The position numbers and the translations under genes were made by a program. A stretch of DNA of 64,000 nt from Benincasa hispida (Eukaryota > Streptophyta > Magnoliopsida > Cucurbitales > Cucurbitaceae): contig NC_052351.1 of the NCBI RefSeq assembly GCF_009727055.1, positions 52,698,430 to 52,762,429 on the forward strand, read 5' to 3'. Below, piece by piece: positions 10,498-20,914 of the stretch. How positions within the stretch are numbered: position 1 is the stretch's first letter; the number at the start of each line of letters is the position of its first letter. Under the pieces are notes generated by a model. The model worked only from the letters and a program-made list of their open reading frames with translations, was not told the origin of the DNA and searched no databases.

Positions 10498-11100
10498 TGC
10501 ACTAGACAATAACACCACATGATAGGCAATGCCGCTACACGATCAGCATAAGCGCTAGACGATAGCACTAGACGATAGCGCTAAACGATGAGCTTGGGTG
10601 CTAGACAATAAGCGTAGACGCTAGACGATGCATTAGGCACAACTAGGCGATAGACGCAAGTGCTAGATGATGGCGCTACACGATAAGTATGATCGCTACA
10701 CGATAGGCAAAGTGCTAGACGATGGGCATTGCGCCATAGATGCAGACACTAAACGATGGCGCTACACGATAAGCGTAAGTGCTACACGTTAGGTGGACTC
10801 GCTACACGATGGGCGTGATGCGTTAGACGATAGACGTCAGCACTATACGATGAGTGACAGCGAGGGATACACGATGAGCGACAGCGAGATCATTAATAGT
10901 GAGAGATCACTAAACAATGAACTATGCCATGGGCATAGGCACAATGCGATGGGCTATGCACTAGACGATGAGCGACAACGAAAGGGCTGGATGATGAATG
11001 ACAGCGAGAGGGTTGGATGATGAGGAACAACGAGAGATTAGCTAAACGAAGAAGCTATACGATGAAGTGTAAGAGCTGCACGATGGACTAGACGTTGGGT
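10498..11100. repeat. ACGAT minisatellite in U3 (element A, 3' LTR)
   Basis: Same unit structure as at 4885. Open frames running through it (for example 10793-11020) are translations of repeat units. Confidence 0.85.
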
Positions 11101-11885
11101 CAAGTGTTTATGCATTGCTGAGGCTTGCGTTACACAAGGCTAATGGATTCACCCGAACAAGTGACTATACCGAGAAGAGGTTGAGCTTGAATTAGTAGAA
11201 GTTGCACAAAGAGTTTCATGCAAGGAAGACTTATGCATAAGGAAGACAACTCAAACTTCATGCAAGTAGGTGAGTGGCATGGAAGTAGGTGAATGGCAAG
11301 AAGTAGGTGGTGGCAAAGCATAGGGCAGACACTCCAAAAGTTTCTTAACAAGGAGATGCCATTCATTGGAAACTTGGTAAGATGAGAAGGATTGGATCCT
11401 TTGGTCTATAAATACCACCATAAGGTATCTCTTCAGTTCATAATCTGAAATCCTTTTGAGAAATACTAGGAAGAGTGTTTGAGAGCAGTTTCGGAGGTCA
11501 ACCATGCATTGATCAAGTAGTTCTAAGAGGAGGAGATGTTGTCGGACAATGAGGTCTTAAACTAGCATCAACTTGGGACGAGGAGTTATCCCAGACTACT
11601 CGTGCGTTTTGAGTGATTCCAAAGCTACTTGGAAGCTCTGAGGGTCTAGTTTTAAAGGCAGGCTTCCAAAGAAGAATTTCCAAGGAATCAAGCTAGAGAG
11701 TGGAGAAAAGACAGAAGGGTCGAGCTCTCGGGTAAGCTTGGGCCAGTCTTGATGATGTAAGGATTCCAGCCAACCCACGAGGAGTTCTGAGCTGATACTT
11801 TAAGTACGCTTCTTGCAAAATTTTAGAACATGTATGTAGAAGGAAGTGTCTCGAAATAAGGCTTAGAATGACGAGGTAATCTAAG

Positions 11886-12670
11886 TGTAGAAAATAATAA
11901 GGTATTTAAGTGAGTTTTATTGGGTTTTTTTGAAAAAATTAAAGGCCCAATGGCATTCTTGTAAATAATGAGCAGTGGTATTTTTGTTATTACCCTTTTC
12001 TCCTCCAAAAATAGGGTCTGAATTCCGTGGAATTTGGGGCTGAAGAAAAAAACTGCACAGTCACCTGGGAGAGAGAGAGAAAATTTGCAGCCGCTAGAGG
12101 GTTTATTTGGTCGAACATAGAAGCAACCGCCTAGGGGTTTTCTTCTGGTGAGCCGCAACTGCTGAAGTCCACGAGCCGCCTGAAGAAAAACGTCTGCCGC
12201 TATCCGTGGGTGACGTGGGTCTGACGTGGCGAGCGTCCGCGATGGTTACGTAGGTGACGGGCAGAAGATCAGATCGATCTGGGCGGTCCGGTTTCGAACG
12301 AGGGGTCGGACAATTCTAGTTCAACGCGAGTGTGTTGTAGATCTGGGTTTGGTGGTTCGCCGGTCAGAGGGTGTAGCACACTATTTGGGCTGTTTTGCAG
12401 CGAGTTGTTCTCAGTTTTCAGAGGCGACATTGTGTGCGGATCTTTCTCGGTATCAGTGTATATTGAAATTACAGATTGGTGATTGATTATCTGTAATTTG
12501 TAAATTCCTTTATTGCTCATTAATAAATTAATTCAAACTGGTCTCAAAGTGGATGTAGACCAAACTGGTCAAACCACTATATATCTTGGTGTTCTTTACT
12601 GCTTTCGATTTACTTCTGCTGATTGTTTGATTCTGTTTGACCATCTAAATTAGGTTCAGAAACTCTCACA
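11886..12670 (+). mobile_element. Solo Copia LTR (785 bp) with perfect target repeat
   Basis: TGTAGAAAAT ... CTCACA bounded by identical CTAAG (11881-11885 and 12671-12675). Removing it restores the LTR sequence found in the other copies. The last 150 bases, with ACCACTATATATCTTGG followed by a T-rich stretch, have the look of a Copia LTR end. The middle part (12180-12400) is the most GC-rich segment nearby. No coding gene. Confidence 0.85.
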
Positions 12671-12738
12671 CTAAGCTTGAAGTTGAATCTGGAATTTAGG
12701 ATTCAAAAGGGAGCCCGAGGAAACTAAAGAACTTCTAG

Positions 12739-13622
12739 TGTAACAACCCAAATTTATACGCATACATTACAGGAAATTAAATGTCAAATGTTAAGCAGGA
12801 CGAAATTTTATTTAAGAGGGTAGTAAATGTAATACCCTAACCCTAATTAGAAAGCAGGAAAATAAATATATAATTAAGATTGAAAAATATATAAATTTAA
12901 TAGGAAAATCGAGTGAAATTTAGAATTGGAAAAAAAATAAGAAATTTATTAATTATCCAAAAATAATGAATAAGGGGGCAGAATCAGGGAGGATTAATTA
13001 GAAGTTGGACGCTAGCTAATTCAGGAAACAAAGGGCAGTAGATAACTTTTTGTTTGGGCACTGCTCATTGGAAGAATTGGAGGTGAATTAATTGCCCATA
13101 TACTCTTAAAATTTGAAATAGTTAAAAAGGGGAAGTGGAATCCACAAGTAGTGAAGGCAACCCACGAGTGAAAACTAATTGGAGAGAGCGAGAGTGGAGA
13201 AAGCGAGATTCTCAGTGAGACAGTGGGAGAGAGCAAGAGCCACGAGAGTAAAACCAGCGAGAGCGAGAGTCACGAGAGCCAAGCCAACGAGAAAGCTGAA
13301 AAGAGCAAGATTCTGAGAACAGAAAGAGTGAGATTTGGATAGAAGCGTGGATTATGCATTGAATTTGGCCACGATCTTATAGATTATACATGGAAAACTG
13401 TAAAATAGAATACAAACAAAGGTTGACGTAAGGGCAAACGTTAGCCAAAATTAGGTGTCTTATTAAGAGAAATTCTTAAACCTAAGTAATTTTAAAAAAG
13501 CCATTTGTAGGATGATTTGTCACACAAAGAAGAGCTGAAAACGGCTATAAATAGGAGGCTTTAGGCTGGAAGTTAAACGGATTCTCAAACAAAAATCAGT
13601 AGTAAAAATCGTGTGAAAAGGG
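12739..13622 (+). repeat. 5' LTR of the Tekay-like element, truncated
   Basis: Starts TGTAACAACCC and is colinear with the solo LTR at 59538 up to AAATCGTGTGAAA; about 1 kb of the LTR is missing at the right. A GA-rich stretch lies at 13170-13330 and a TATA box (TATAAATA) at 13546-13553. Confidence 0.8.
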
Positions 13623-13623
13623 T

Positions 13624-16436
13624 GAACCAATATCTAAAGCACCATATAGAATGGCACCTGCGAAATTAAAAGAACTCAAAATACAATTACAAGAATTGTT
13701 AGATAAGGGATTTATACGCCCTAGCGTGTCTCCATGGGGAGCATCTGTCTTATTTGTTAAGAAAAAGGATGGATCAATGCGTTTATGTATAGATTATCGG
13801 GAGTTGAATAAGTTGACAATAAAGAATAAGTACCTACTCCCACGCATTGATGACCTATTTGACTAATTACAAGGAGCCTCATTATTCTCCAAAATAGACT
13901 TACGATCAAGATATCATTAACTATGAATCAAGGAGTCTGATATACCCAAGACTGCTTTCCGAACAAGAGATAGGCATTATGAATTCGTTGTGATGCCCTT
14001 TGGATTAACAAATGCCCCAGCAGCCTTCATGGGCTTGACGAATAGAATTTTTAAGAACTATCTTGATAACTTCGTGATTGTATTTATAGATGATATTTTG
14101 GTCTATTCTAAGTCTAAGGCAGAACATGAAAAACATCTTAGGGACATCCTTTCCATATTAAGAAATGAAAAGTTGTATGCCAAATTCTCCAAGTGTGAGT
14201 TTTGGATGCGCGAGTTGCGTACCTAGGGCATATTGTAAAACAAAAAGGAATCTTAGTGAATCCTGCTAAAATTGAAACAGTTAGCAAGTGGCCTCGCCCA
14301 ACAACAGTCAGCGAAGTGCGAAGCTTCCTTGGATTAGCAGGATATTATAGACAATTTGTGAAGAATTTCTCAAGTATAGCATTACCCTTAACTAACCTCA
14401 CCAAAAAGAATAATCCTTTTGTCTGGAACCAAGCATGTGAGCAAAGCTTCCAGGAACTAAAAGAAAGGTTGAACACAACCCCTATTCTTACTATACCTGA
14501 CGGATCAGGGGGTTTAACTGTGTACAACGATGCATTGAAGAAGGGGCTTGGTTGTGTATTGATGCAACACGGAAAGGTAATAACATATGTTTCAAGACAA
14601 CTAAAACCTTATGAACAAAATTATCCCGTTCATGACTTGGAGTTAGCTGCCGTAGTCTTTGCCTTAAAGATATGGAGACATTAGTTATATGGGGAAAAGA
14701 TCCAAATTTATACAGATCATAAGAGCCTTAAATACTTCTTTATCCAGAAAGAGTTAAATATGAGGCAACGAAGATAGTTAGAATTAGTCAAAGACTATGA
14801 CTGTGAGATCCTTTATCATCCAGGAAAAGCTAACATTGTTGCTAATGCTCTTAGCAGAAAGTCAGCTCACACAGCAGCTCTAAGTACCATCTCCAAACAC
14901 ATAATGGATGACCTTGAAAGAGCTGAGATCTCACTAATACCAGAAACCTTCACAACTCAAATAGCATAGTTAATTGCAAGACCTGCATTAAAGCAAAGGA
15001 TAATTTATGCACAACAAATAGATAAATACCTAAACAAACAACTGCAGTCAAAGAATGGAGAAACCAGTCAATTCTCTACAGCCCCAGACTCTACACTCCT
15101 CTATCATGGATGTCTATGTGTACCAGATGATGAAGAAATCAAGAAAGAACTATTAAAGGAAGCTCATGAATCATGCTTTTCAATACATCCTGGGAGTACC
15201 AAAATGTATCGAGACTTGAAAGCACATTACTGGTGGTGTAACGTGAAAAAGGATATAGCCGACTAGGTAAATGAATGTTTGGCTTGTCAACAAGTGAAAG
15301 CTCTACGGCAACGACCACAAGGACTCCAGCCTCTAAATGTTCCAGAATTGAAATGAGAGTATATTTCTATGGACTTCATCTCAGGACTCCCGAGAACTGT
15401 TAAAGGCCACAACATGATTTGGGTGATTGTAGATCGACTCACCAAATCGGCCCACTTCCTACCATGCAAGACTACTCACACTACGGAAGCACTAGCTCAA
15501 ATGTACTTAAAAGAGGTCATCCGGTTACATGGAGTCCTAGTATCAATTTTTTCAGATCAAAACCCTCGTTTCGTCTCCAAGTTCTGGAAAAGTTTGCAGA
15601 AAGCAATGGGCACACAGCTAAATTTCAGCACAACCTTCCATCCACAAACTGATGGCCAAACAGAACGAGTTAATCAAATCCTAGAAGACATGTTGAGGGC
15701 ATGTGCTTTGGATTTTACTGGAGCATGGGATTCGCAGATACATCTTATAGAATTTTCTTATAATAATAGTTATCAGGCGACAATTGGTATGGCTCCCTTC
15801 GAAGCCTTATACGGAAAGAAATGCAGATCCCCTGTACACTAGGATGAAGTCGGGGAGCGAACACTACTAGGGCCTGAATTGGTACAGCAAACATCAGAGT
15901 CAATTAAGCTAATTTGGGAAAGAATGCGAACAGCTCAAAGCAGACAGAAGAGTTATGCTGATAACCGTAAAAAAGAGTTGGAATTCAAAGTAGGAGATCA
16001 TGTATTTCTAAAGGTAGCACCAATGAAAGGCATGCGTTTCGGACGAAAAGGAAAACATAGCCCTTGCTTTATTGGACCCTTTGAAATATTAGAACGTATT
16101 GGCCAAGTAGCTTATCGATTAGCATTACCACCTACCCTTTCTACAATACATAATGTCTTTCATATATCGATGCTTCAAAAATACGTGTTTGACCCATCAC
16201 ATGTAGTAAATTATGAACCTCTACAAATAAGTGAAAACATGGAATATGAAGAGACTCCATTTTGCATCCTAGCAAGAGAGAAGAAGTCACTTCGTAATCG
16301 GGAAATAAGTTTAGTGAAGGTTCTCTGGAGAAATCAGCAAGTAGAAGAAGCTACATGGGAACGAGAAGAAGAGATGAAAGTCAAATACCCTTATCTGTTT
16401 AAGAACCAAGAAACTTTCGAGGACGAAAGTTCTTAA
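13624..16436 (+). pseudogene. Tekay-like Gypsy pol remnant (RT-RNaseH-integrase-chromodomain)
   Basis: Domains in order: reverse transcriptase (13624-14230, with MPFGLTNAP and the catalytic FIDDIL at about 14086-14102), RNase H (about 14480-14870, ending in the ALSRKS type boundary), zinc-binding integrase N-terminus (about 15150-15300), integrase core (15369-15842, with MDFI, FSDQ and the GQTERVNQ stretch) and a C-terminal chromodomain (about 16300-16410, VLWRNQQVEEATWE). The frame shifts once near 14202-14226 and there are in-frame stops at 13864, 13918, 13924, 14682, 15840 and others, so no working polyprotein is made. The chromodomain places it among chromoviruses, which it would use to target chromatin. 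Confidence 0.9.
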
Positions 16437-16447
16437 GAGGGGAAAAA
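16430..16447 (+). promoter_or_regulatory. Polypurine tract of the Tekay-like element
   Basis: TCTTAAGAGGGGAAAAA directly precedes the 3' LTR start TGTAACAATCC at 16448. Confidence 0.7.
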
Positions 16448-16895
16448 TGTAACAATCCAAATTTGTACGCATACACTACAGAAAATTAAATGTCAAATGT
16501 TAAGTAGGACGAAATTTTATTTAAGGGGGTAGTAAATGTAATACCCTAACCCTAATTTAGAAAGCAGGAAAAAAAATATATAATTAAGAATGAAAAATAT
16601 ATAAATTTAATAGGAAAATCAAGTGAAAATTTAGAATTGGAAAAAAATAAGAAATTTATTAATTATCCAAAAATAATGAATAAAGAGGCAGAATCAGGGA
16701 GGATTAATTAGAAGTTGGAGAGAAATATTGGAGAGAAAACTGGGAGAGAGCAATGTTGGAGAGAAAAGATGGAGAGAAAGAAGGAGAGAGCCACACTGGC
16801 GAGATTGGAGGGAGCAAGATTGGAGAGAAAATTGGAAAGAGCGAGAGTGACGAAAATTTGGGTTGATGAAGATAAGGTACTTGTAATGGTACCCA
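16448..16895 (+). repeat. 3' LTR of the Tekay-like element, truncated, with GA-rich expansion
   Basis: Colinear with the 5' LTR for about 270 bases, then replaced by a GGAGAGA-type purine-rich simple repeat (16710-16860) and cut near 16895, where homology to the downstream end of the IDA-like gene begins. Confidence 0.75.
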
Positions 16896-16968
16896 TTTGC
16901 TTGGAGCAGATGGTGGAGTAGTCGTGTTTCTGAGGATACATCACAAAATTAAACTTATATTTCTTCTT
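16896..16968 (-). pseudogene. Out-of-frame tail of the IDA-like gene, copy 1
   Basis: Downstream of the stop, minus-strand sequence still matches the last repeat of copy 2 (KYKFNFVMYP is readable) but is shifted by indels and then cut by the Tekay LTR. It shows that the gene once extended further. Confidence 0.6.
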
Positions 16969-17547
16969 TCAAATAACAGAAGGAGCATGCGTTGGAGGGG
17001 ATGGATAGTTCGAAAATCTTTTACTCGGTCCAGACGGAGGAATATGCATGCTTTTTGGTAATATTCCAAAATTGATACCAGGTTTCTTGTGTAAAATGAC
17101 AGATAGGGCATGCGGTGGAGGAGGAGGACTTTCTGAAGTTCTTTGACTCGGCCCAGATGGAGGAATACGGTTTCCTTTTGATAATACTCTGAAGTTGATC
17201 CTAGATTCCTTATGTAAAATGATGGATATGACATGCGGTGGAGGAGGTGGATTGTCTGATGTACTTTGACTCAGTCCAGATGGAGGAACGCGTTCTTCTT
17301 TCGATAGAATTCCCAAGTTGAAAGGTGGAGCTAAGTCAGGTATTCTCTTGTATTTTCCTAGTGAGAAATGGATATGCCTTTTTGGATGCTTTATATTCTC
17401 GTCGCTCAATTCGTTTTCGATAGTAGAGTCGCCTTTCTCCACTACAAAAACATTTTTAGCATCTGTTTGATAGATTGTACTATGCAACCCAAGGAAAATG
17501 AAAGCACAAGCTCCGAAAAACACATTAGAATAACTAATTGATACCAT
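16969..17547 (-). CDS. Secreted precursor with repeated IDA-like (EPIP) peptide motifs, copy 1
   Basis: Unbroken frame of 192 codons from ATG at 17547. Residues 1-30 form a signal peptide (hydrophobic core about 9-22). After an acidic linker come a degenerate motif (61-74, FSLGKYKRIPDLAP) and three clear ones starting at residues 76, 119 and 160. The third reads FGILPKSMHIPPSGPSKR, very close to the Arabidopsis IDA core FGYLPKGVPIPPSAPSKR. Units are 41-43 residues long and separated by Pro-rich PPPPPH linkers. Known IDA-family peptides are cleaved in the apoplast and perceived by HAESA-type receptor kinases in organ abscission and root emergence; that role is inferred only by motif. The frame ends after motif 3; a fourth motif present in copy 2 lies beyond the stop and is out of frame. 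An ATG 15 codons upstream is in frame, but the chosen start begins the signal peptide. Confidence 0.7.
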   Translation of the reverse strand: MVSISYSNVFFGACAFIFLGLHSTIYQTDAKNVFVVEKGDSTIENELSDENIKHPKRHIHFSLGKYKRIPDLAPPFNLGILSKEERVPPSGLSQSTSDNPPPPPHVISIILHKESRINFRVLSKGNRIPPSGPSQRTSESPPPPPHALSVILHKKPGINFGILPKSMHIPPSGPSKRFSNYPSPPTHAPSVI

Positions 17548-17573
17548 TTTTGTTGTAGGTTTTTCTATTGCTT

Positions 17574-17585
17574 CCTTTTTTATAT
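17574..17585 (-). promoter_or_regulatory. Possible TATA box of IDA-like copy 1
   Basis: CATATAAAAAAG on the minus strand, about 28 bases before the ATG. Copy 2 has TATATAAAAAGG at the matching place (45194-45205). The very short implied leader makes this tentative. Confidence 0.35.
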
Positions 17586-17592
17586 GTAGCAC

Positions 17593-18223
17593 TTCTTTCT
17601 CAATTGAAATTAAAGTAAAATATTGGTATAAAAGCTATAAATAACATCTTTCGTTTTAGAGAAACAACAAAAATACAGAATTTGTTAGGAATTTTATTAT
17701 TAAGAAAAATTCACAATAAAACTAACAATCCAAAATTGACATCTTGTTTTTGAAGTTTTTAAATGATGATGTTTTCAAAGTTTTCAAAATCAACGTGTTG
17801 GCTTTATTTTCTTTTCCGTTACTTTTTTTTTTTTTTTGTTAAAAAAAATCAAATATGTTAACAACTAATCAACTTTATCAAACCCACAAAGCGGCTAACT
17901 TTATTTCTATTATAATTACATTGTATTTTCAACCATGGCGGTTAAAAACCACCATAAATGAAAAGCAATTTAGAGTAGAGACTAAAACAATTAGTTATAT
18001 TTTCATTCGATTACAGTTACGAACCACCATCAAATGTCCCTTTTCATGACATTTTAAATTGTCATCGTCTATCATTTATCTATAATTTTGACAATATTTT
18101 TTCAACACAGACACGTTTTAACACATGTATCATAATTTTTCCCAATATTGCAATGTATTTTGGTGATATCACGGTTGCAATTGGAATAATATTGGTGATT
18201 TGGATTATAATATAATTTAATGT
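17593..18223. repeat. AT-rich duplicated DNA upstream of the IDA-like gene
   Basis: No gene seen. The segment from about 17860 recurs at 25185-25560 and 45580-45950 (GGCTAACTTTATTTC, CCATGGCGGTTAAAAACC and similar blocks). A T/A homopolymer run lies at 17824-17850. The 64-codon frame at 17855 is not supported. Confidence 0.7.
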
Positions 18224-19277
18224 GACCAATTAACATTAGAGCTTCCAAGTAAAATGAATTGATGTTGGACGCATTGAGAATAAAAGAGAACAAACATTGA
18301 GAAGTTACCTATGGCATCTAAATGTCAAAAATTCACGAAAATTTTATTTTAGTTATTAAATTGGTCGAATATTGTTCCAATGCATGAAATTTATTCTAAA
18401 GTGCCTTCTCCAATTGCTGTCTCCACTGAAATAGATCTTAGTATTATTTTAGATAAATTTAATTGGAGACTAAAGTACTATATACCGGATTTCCTCTGAG
18501 GTCAAAATTTAGGTTAAAATGAACTTTGAAAACTAAATTTAAAATTTATTGAAAATATAGATTTTAAAATTGACCAATTAGGCATACATTGGAGCTTCCA
18601 AGTAAAAAGAAGTGATGTTATACGCATTCAGAACAAGAGAGAACAATCATTGAGAAGTTACCTATGGCATCTAAATGCCCAAAATTCACGAAAATTTTAT
18701 TTCAGTTATTAAATTGGTCGAATGTTATACCAATGCATCAAATTTATTCTAAAGTGCCTTCTCTAATTGTTGTCTCCACCGGAATAGATTATAGTATTAT
18801 TTTAGATAAATTCAAATGGAGACTAAAGTACTACATGCTGGATTTCCTTTAAGGTCAAAATTAAGGTTAAAATGAACTTTGAAGACTAAATTTACAATTT
18901 ATTGAAAATATAGATTTTAAAATTGACCAATTATGCATACATTGGAGCTTCCAAGTAAAAAGAACTGATGTTATACGCATTGAGAACAAGAGAGAACAAA
19001 CATTGAGAAGTTACCTATGGCATCTAAACGCCCAAAATTCACGAAACTTTTATTTCAGTTATTAAATTGGCTGAATGTTATACCAATGCATGAAATTTAT
19101 TCTACTGTGCCTTCTCCAATTGTTGTCTCCACCAAAATAGATCTTAGTATTATTTTAGATAAATTCAAACGGAGACTAAAGTACTACATACTGTATTCCC
19201 TTTGAGGTCAAAATTTAGGTTAAAATCAACTTTGAAGACTAAATTTAAAATTTATTGAAAGTATAGATTTTAAAATT
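18224..19277. repeat. Three tandem copies of a 350-bp repeat
   Basis: Monomers start at 18224, 18572 and 18925, each with GACCAATTA ... GGAGCTTCCAAGTAAAA. A 62-codon plus-strand frame (MASKxPKFTKxLFQLLNW ...) is intact in monomers 2 (18664-18852) and 3 (19017-19205); monomer 1 has a stop and a deletion. The product is unknown. Further pairs are at 25561 and 45951. The neighbouring order (IDA-like gene, repeats, Gypsy LTR) is the same each time. Confidence 0.8.
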
Positions 19278-19470
19278 CGACATTTGAAATTATAAGGACT
19301 AAAATTAAAGGAAATTCTTATAAATAGATAAATCCCCAAAATATTTACACATTATAACAAAAATTAAACAAATTTCAAATATAAAGATAAAATTGATAAA
19401 ACATTTAGGTTCTAAGATTCGTTGGTGCTTCAATTATTCTAATATTTCTTGTAATAGGCAGCATACCTTA
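19278..19470. repeat. AT-rich spacer before the Gypsy LTR
   Basis: No gene. Matches 26267-26496 and 46662-46909, each ending in a CATACCT(T/C)A block that abuts the Gypsy LTR start. Confidence 0.7.
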
Positions 19471-20600
19471 TTATATGAACCAAGACGCTCTTGTGTTACT
19501 TCCAAGATCAATCACACGCTCAAGTGCCAAGAAGCTATAGTTAGCATTGAATTCTCACATTCAAGTGTAAGTGAACACAATTTAGGGGATTCAAGCTGCA
19601 AAATCTGATCAGAAGTTTTATAATTGATTTTAGTTGATGCTACAAGATAAAACTGATTGAACATTGTTAATCTATTTTAATTTGTAACTAAACAATAATT
19701 TTTTTTTGTTATTTTCATTATTGGACCCATTTATGTTTTATATGGGACACAAATTGGACATAAATTGCCTCTTCATGAACTAATGTACCTAGTACTTTTA
19801 TGAGACTTATGAACCATGCATTACATGAATTTTTAGAAGAGTTTGTTGTGGTTTATTTTAATGGCATTCTAATATACTCTAAGACACTAGAGGATTATGT
19901 GATGCATGTTAGGTGTGTTTTGATTGTAATTAAAAAGGAAAAACTTTATGCTAATCTCAAAAAGTGTTGTTTTTGCATGGAAAAGGTAAGCTTCATAGGT
20001 TTTGTAGTTTCTAAACATGGAGTGGAAGTTGATTCTGAGAAGGTTAAAGCAATTAGGGAGTGACCTACACCTAAAATGCTAGTGAAATTAGGAGTTTTCA
20101 TCAGCTAGCTAGTTTCTATACGAGGTTCATAGGGATCTTAGTTCCATACCTACACCAGTTAATGAACTTATAAAGAAAAATGTAAAGTTTTAGCGGGGAC
20201 AAGCACAAGAATACGCTTTGAATGATTTGAAAGATAAGTTATGTAATGTGCACTTACTTGTCTTGCCTAATTTTGATCTAACATTTGAAATTGAGTGTGA
20301 TGCCAGTTGAAAAAAAGTTGAGGTTGTTTTAATACAAGATCAAAGACCATTGATGTACTTCAGTGAGAAGTTAAATGGAGTTGTCTTGAAATATCCTATA
20401 TAAAGAGCTTCATGCCTTAGTGAGAGGACTACAAACATGGTAATAATACTTGTTAATTTATTTTAATTTGCAGACATACCATAATATTTTGGGTATTTTC
20501 ATTATTGGACCCATATATGCTTTGTTTAGGTTTTTAGTTCTTTTTGAGTTAGGGATAGAATGGACTTTTTAAGTCCCTTTAGTTAAATAGGATGCTAACT
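19471..20600 (+). pseudogene. Severely deleted Ty3/Gypsy copy (LTR - RT/RNaseH - LTR)
   Basis: 5' LTR part 19471-about 19750 (start mutated to TTATATGAACC). It is fused straight to reverse transcriptase, which encodes the second half of the RT palm (frame 19800-20063); the catalytic site reads VVYFNGIL instead of YFDD, so both aspartates are lost. RNase H remnants continue with stops to about 20445, and another jump leads into 3' LTR sequence (about 20446-20600). Gag, protease, the first half of RT and integrase are missing. It is the shortest of the Gypsy copies in the duplicated units. Confidence 0.8.
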
Positions 20601-20909
20601 AACAAGAGGAAGAGAAATTAGGGAGAAACACATGGATAATGAATAGTTTTTCAGAATTGATGTACGACTCTCTCAAAATTATTATAATTTAGAAGAAAAA
20701 AAATCATAAATAAAATTCATAAATATATATGGTTTTAAATTAAAGATTTTGAAACAAAGTTTGAAGGACTTGTTGTAGGCTTGTAGCCATCTTAACTTTT
20801 AAATAAGGGAGACCAAACAGAACAATAATAATGAATAAACAAATGAATAAAATTGAGTTAAAATATCATTTTAGTCCTTGTACTTTGAAATATGTTTAGT
20901 TCTAGTTCT
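20601..20909. repeat. AT-rich duplicated flank left of the solo long LTR
   Basis: Same segment as 4191-4501; no gene. Confidence 0.75.
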
Positions 20910-20914
20910 TGTAT

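Larger units (their letters stand above)
4507..12738 (+). mobile_element. Long-LTR non-coding retroelement, copy A (right end lost)
   Basis: Structure: 5' LTR 4507-9266, primer-binding site 9270-9282, short internal region 9267-9832, 3' LTR from 9833 broken at 12738 by the Tekay-like element. The upstream target base string is TGTAC (4502-4506), as for copies at 20915 and 38281. With its inserts removed, each LTR is about 2.8 kb while the internal region is only about 0.57 kb and has no gag or pol. The end of the internal region resembles that of the Tekay-like pol element at 16420 (TTCGAGGA, then a purine tract), so I infer a non-autonomous derivative of a Tekay-type Gypsy. Confidence 0.85.
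9833..12738 (+). repeat. 3' LTR of element A, truncated
   Basis: Colinear with the 5' LTR up to AACTTCTAG, where the Tekay-like element begins; the remaining U5 is absent because the DNA beyond that element is the IDA-like gene. It includes a tandem duplication of about 170 bp (9866-10202), a minisatellite (10498-11100), a TATA box at 11407-11414 and a solo Copia LTR (11886-12670). Confidence 0.85.
12739..16895 (+). mobile_element. Tekay-like Ty3/Gypsy chromovirus, internally deleted
   Basis: 5' LTR 12739-13622 (truncated), pol 13624-16436, 3' LTR 16448-16895 (truncated). The LTR is cut in its transcribed part and fused directly to reverse transcriptase, so gag, protease and the primer-binding site are missing. 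It inserted into the 3' LTR of element A after CTAG. The right end merges into the IDA-like gene region, so its second target repeat is lost. A solo LTR of the same family is at 59538-61479. Confidence 0.85.

Noticed and set aside
10793..11020. Protein of repeated SDSE / DERQ units (also at 21640 and 42387)
   Set aside because: It is a translation of the ACGAT minisatellite; frames are not conserved between LTR copies.
11823..12486. Small frames on both strands in the GC-richer solo Copia LTR
   Set aside because: They lie inside a solo LTR with exact target repeats, overlap on opposite strands and have no known domain.
13624..16436. Endogenous plant pararetrovirus
   Set aside because: LTRs, tRNA-Met primer context in relatives, integrase and chromodomain show a Ty3/Gypsy chromovirus; no movement or coat protein is seen.
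16715..16921. Charged coiled-coil-like frame (MERNIGEKTGRE...)
   Set aside because: It is a translation of the GGAGAGA simple repeat in the Tekay LTR.
16941..17234. Second minus-strand frame overlapping the IDA-like gene (also 44575-44799)
   Set aside because: It is another frame of the same repeated DNA; it begins inside the repeats and has no signal peptide.
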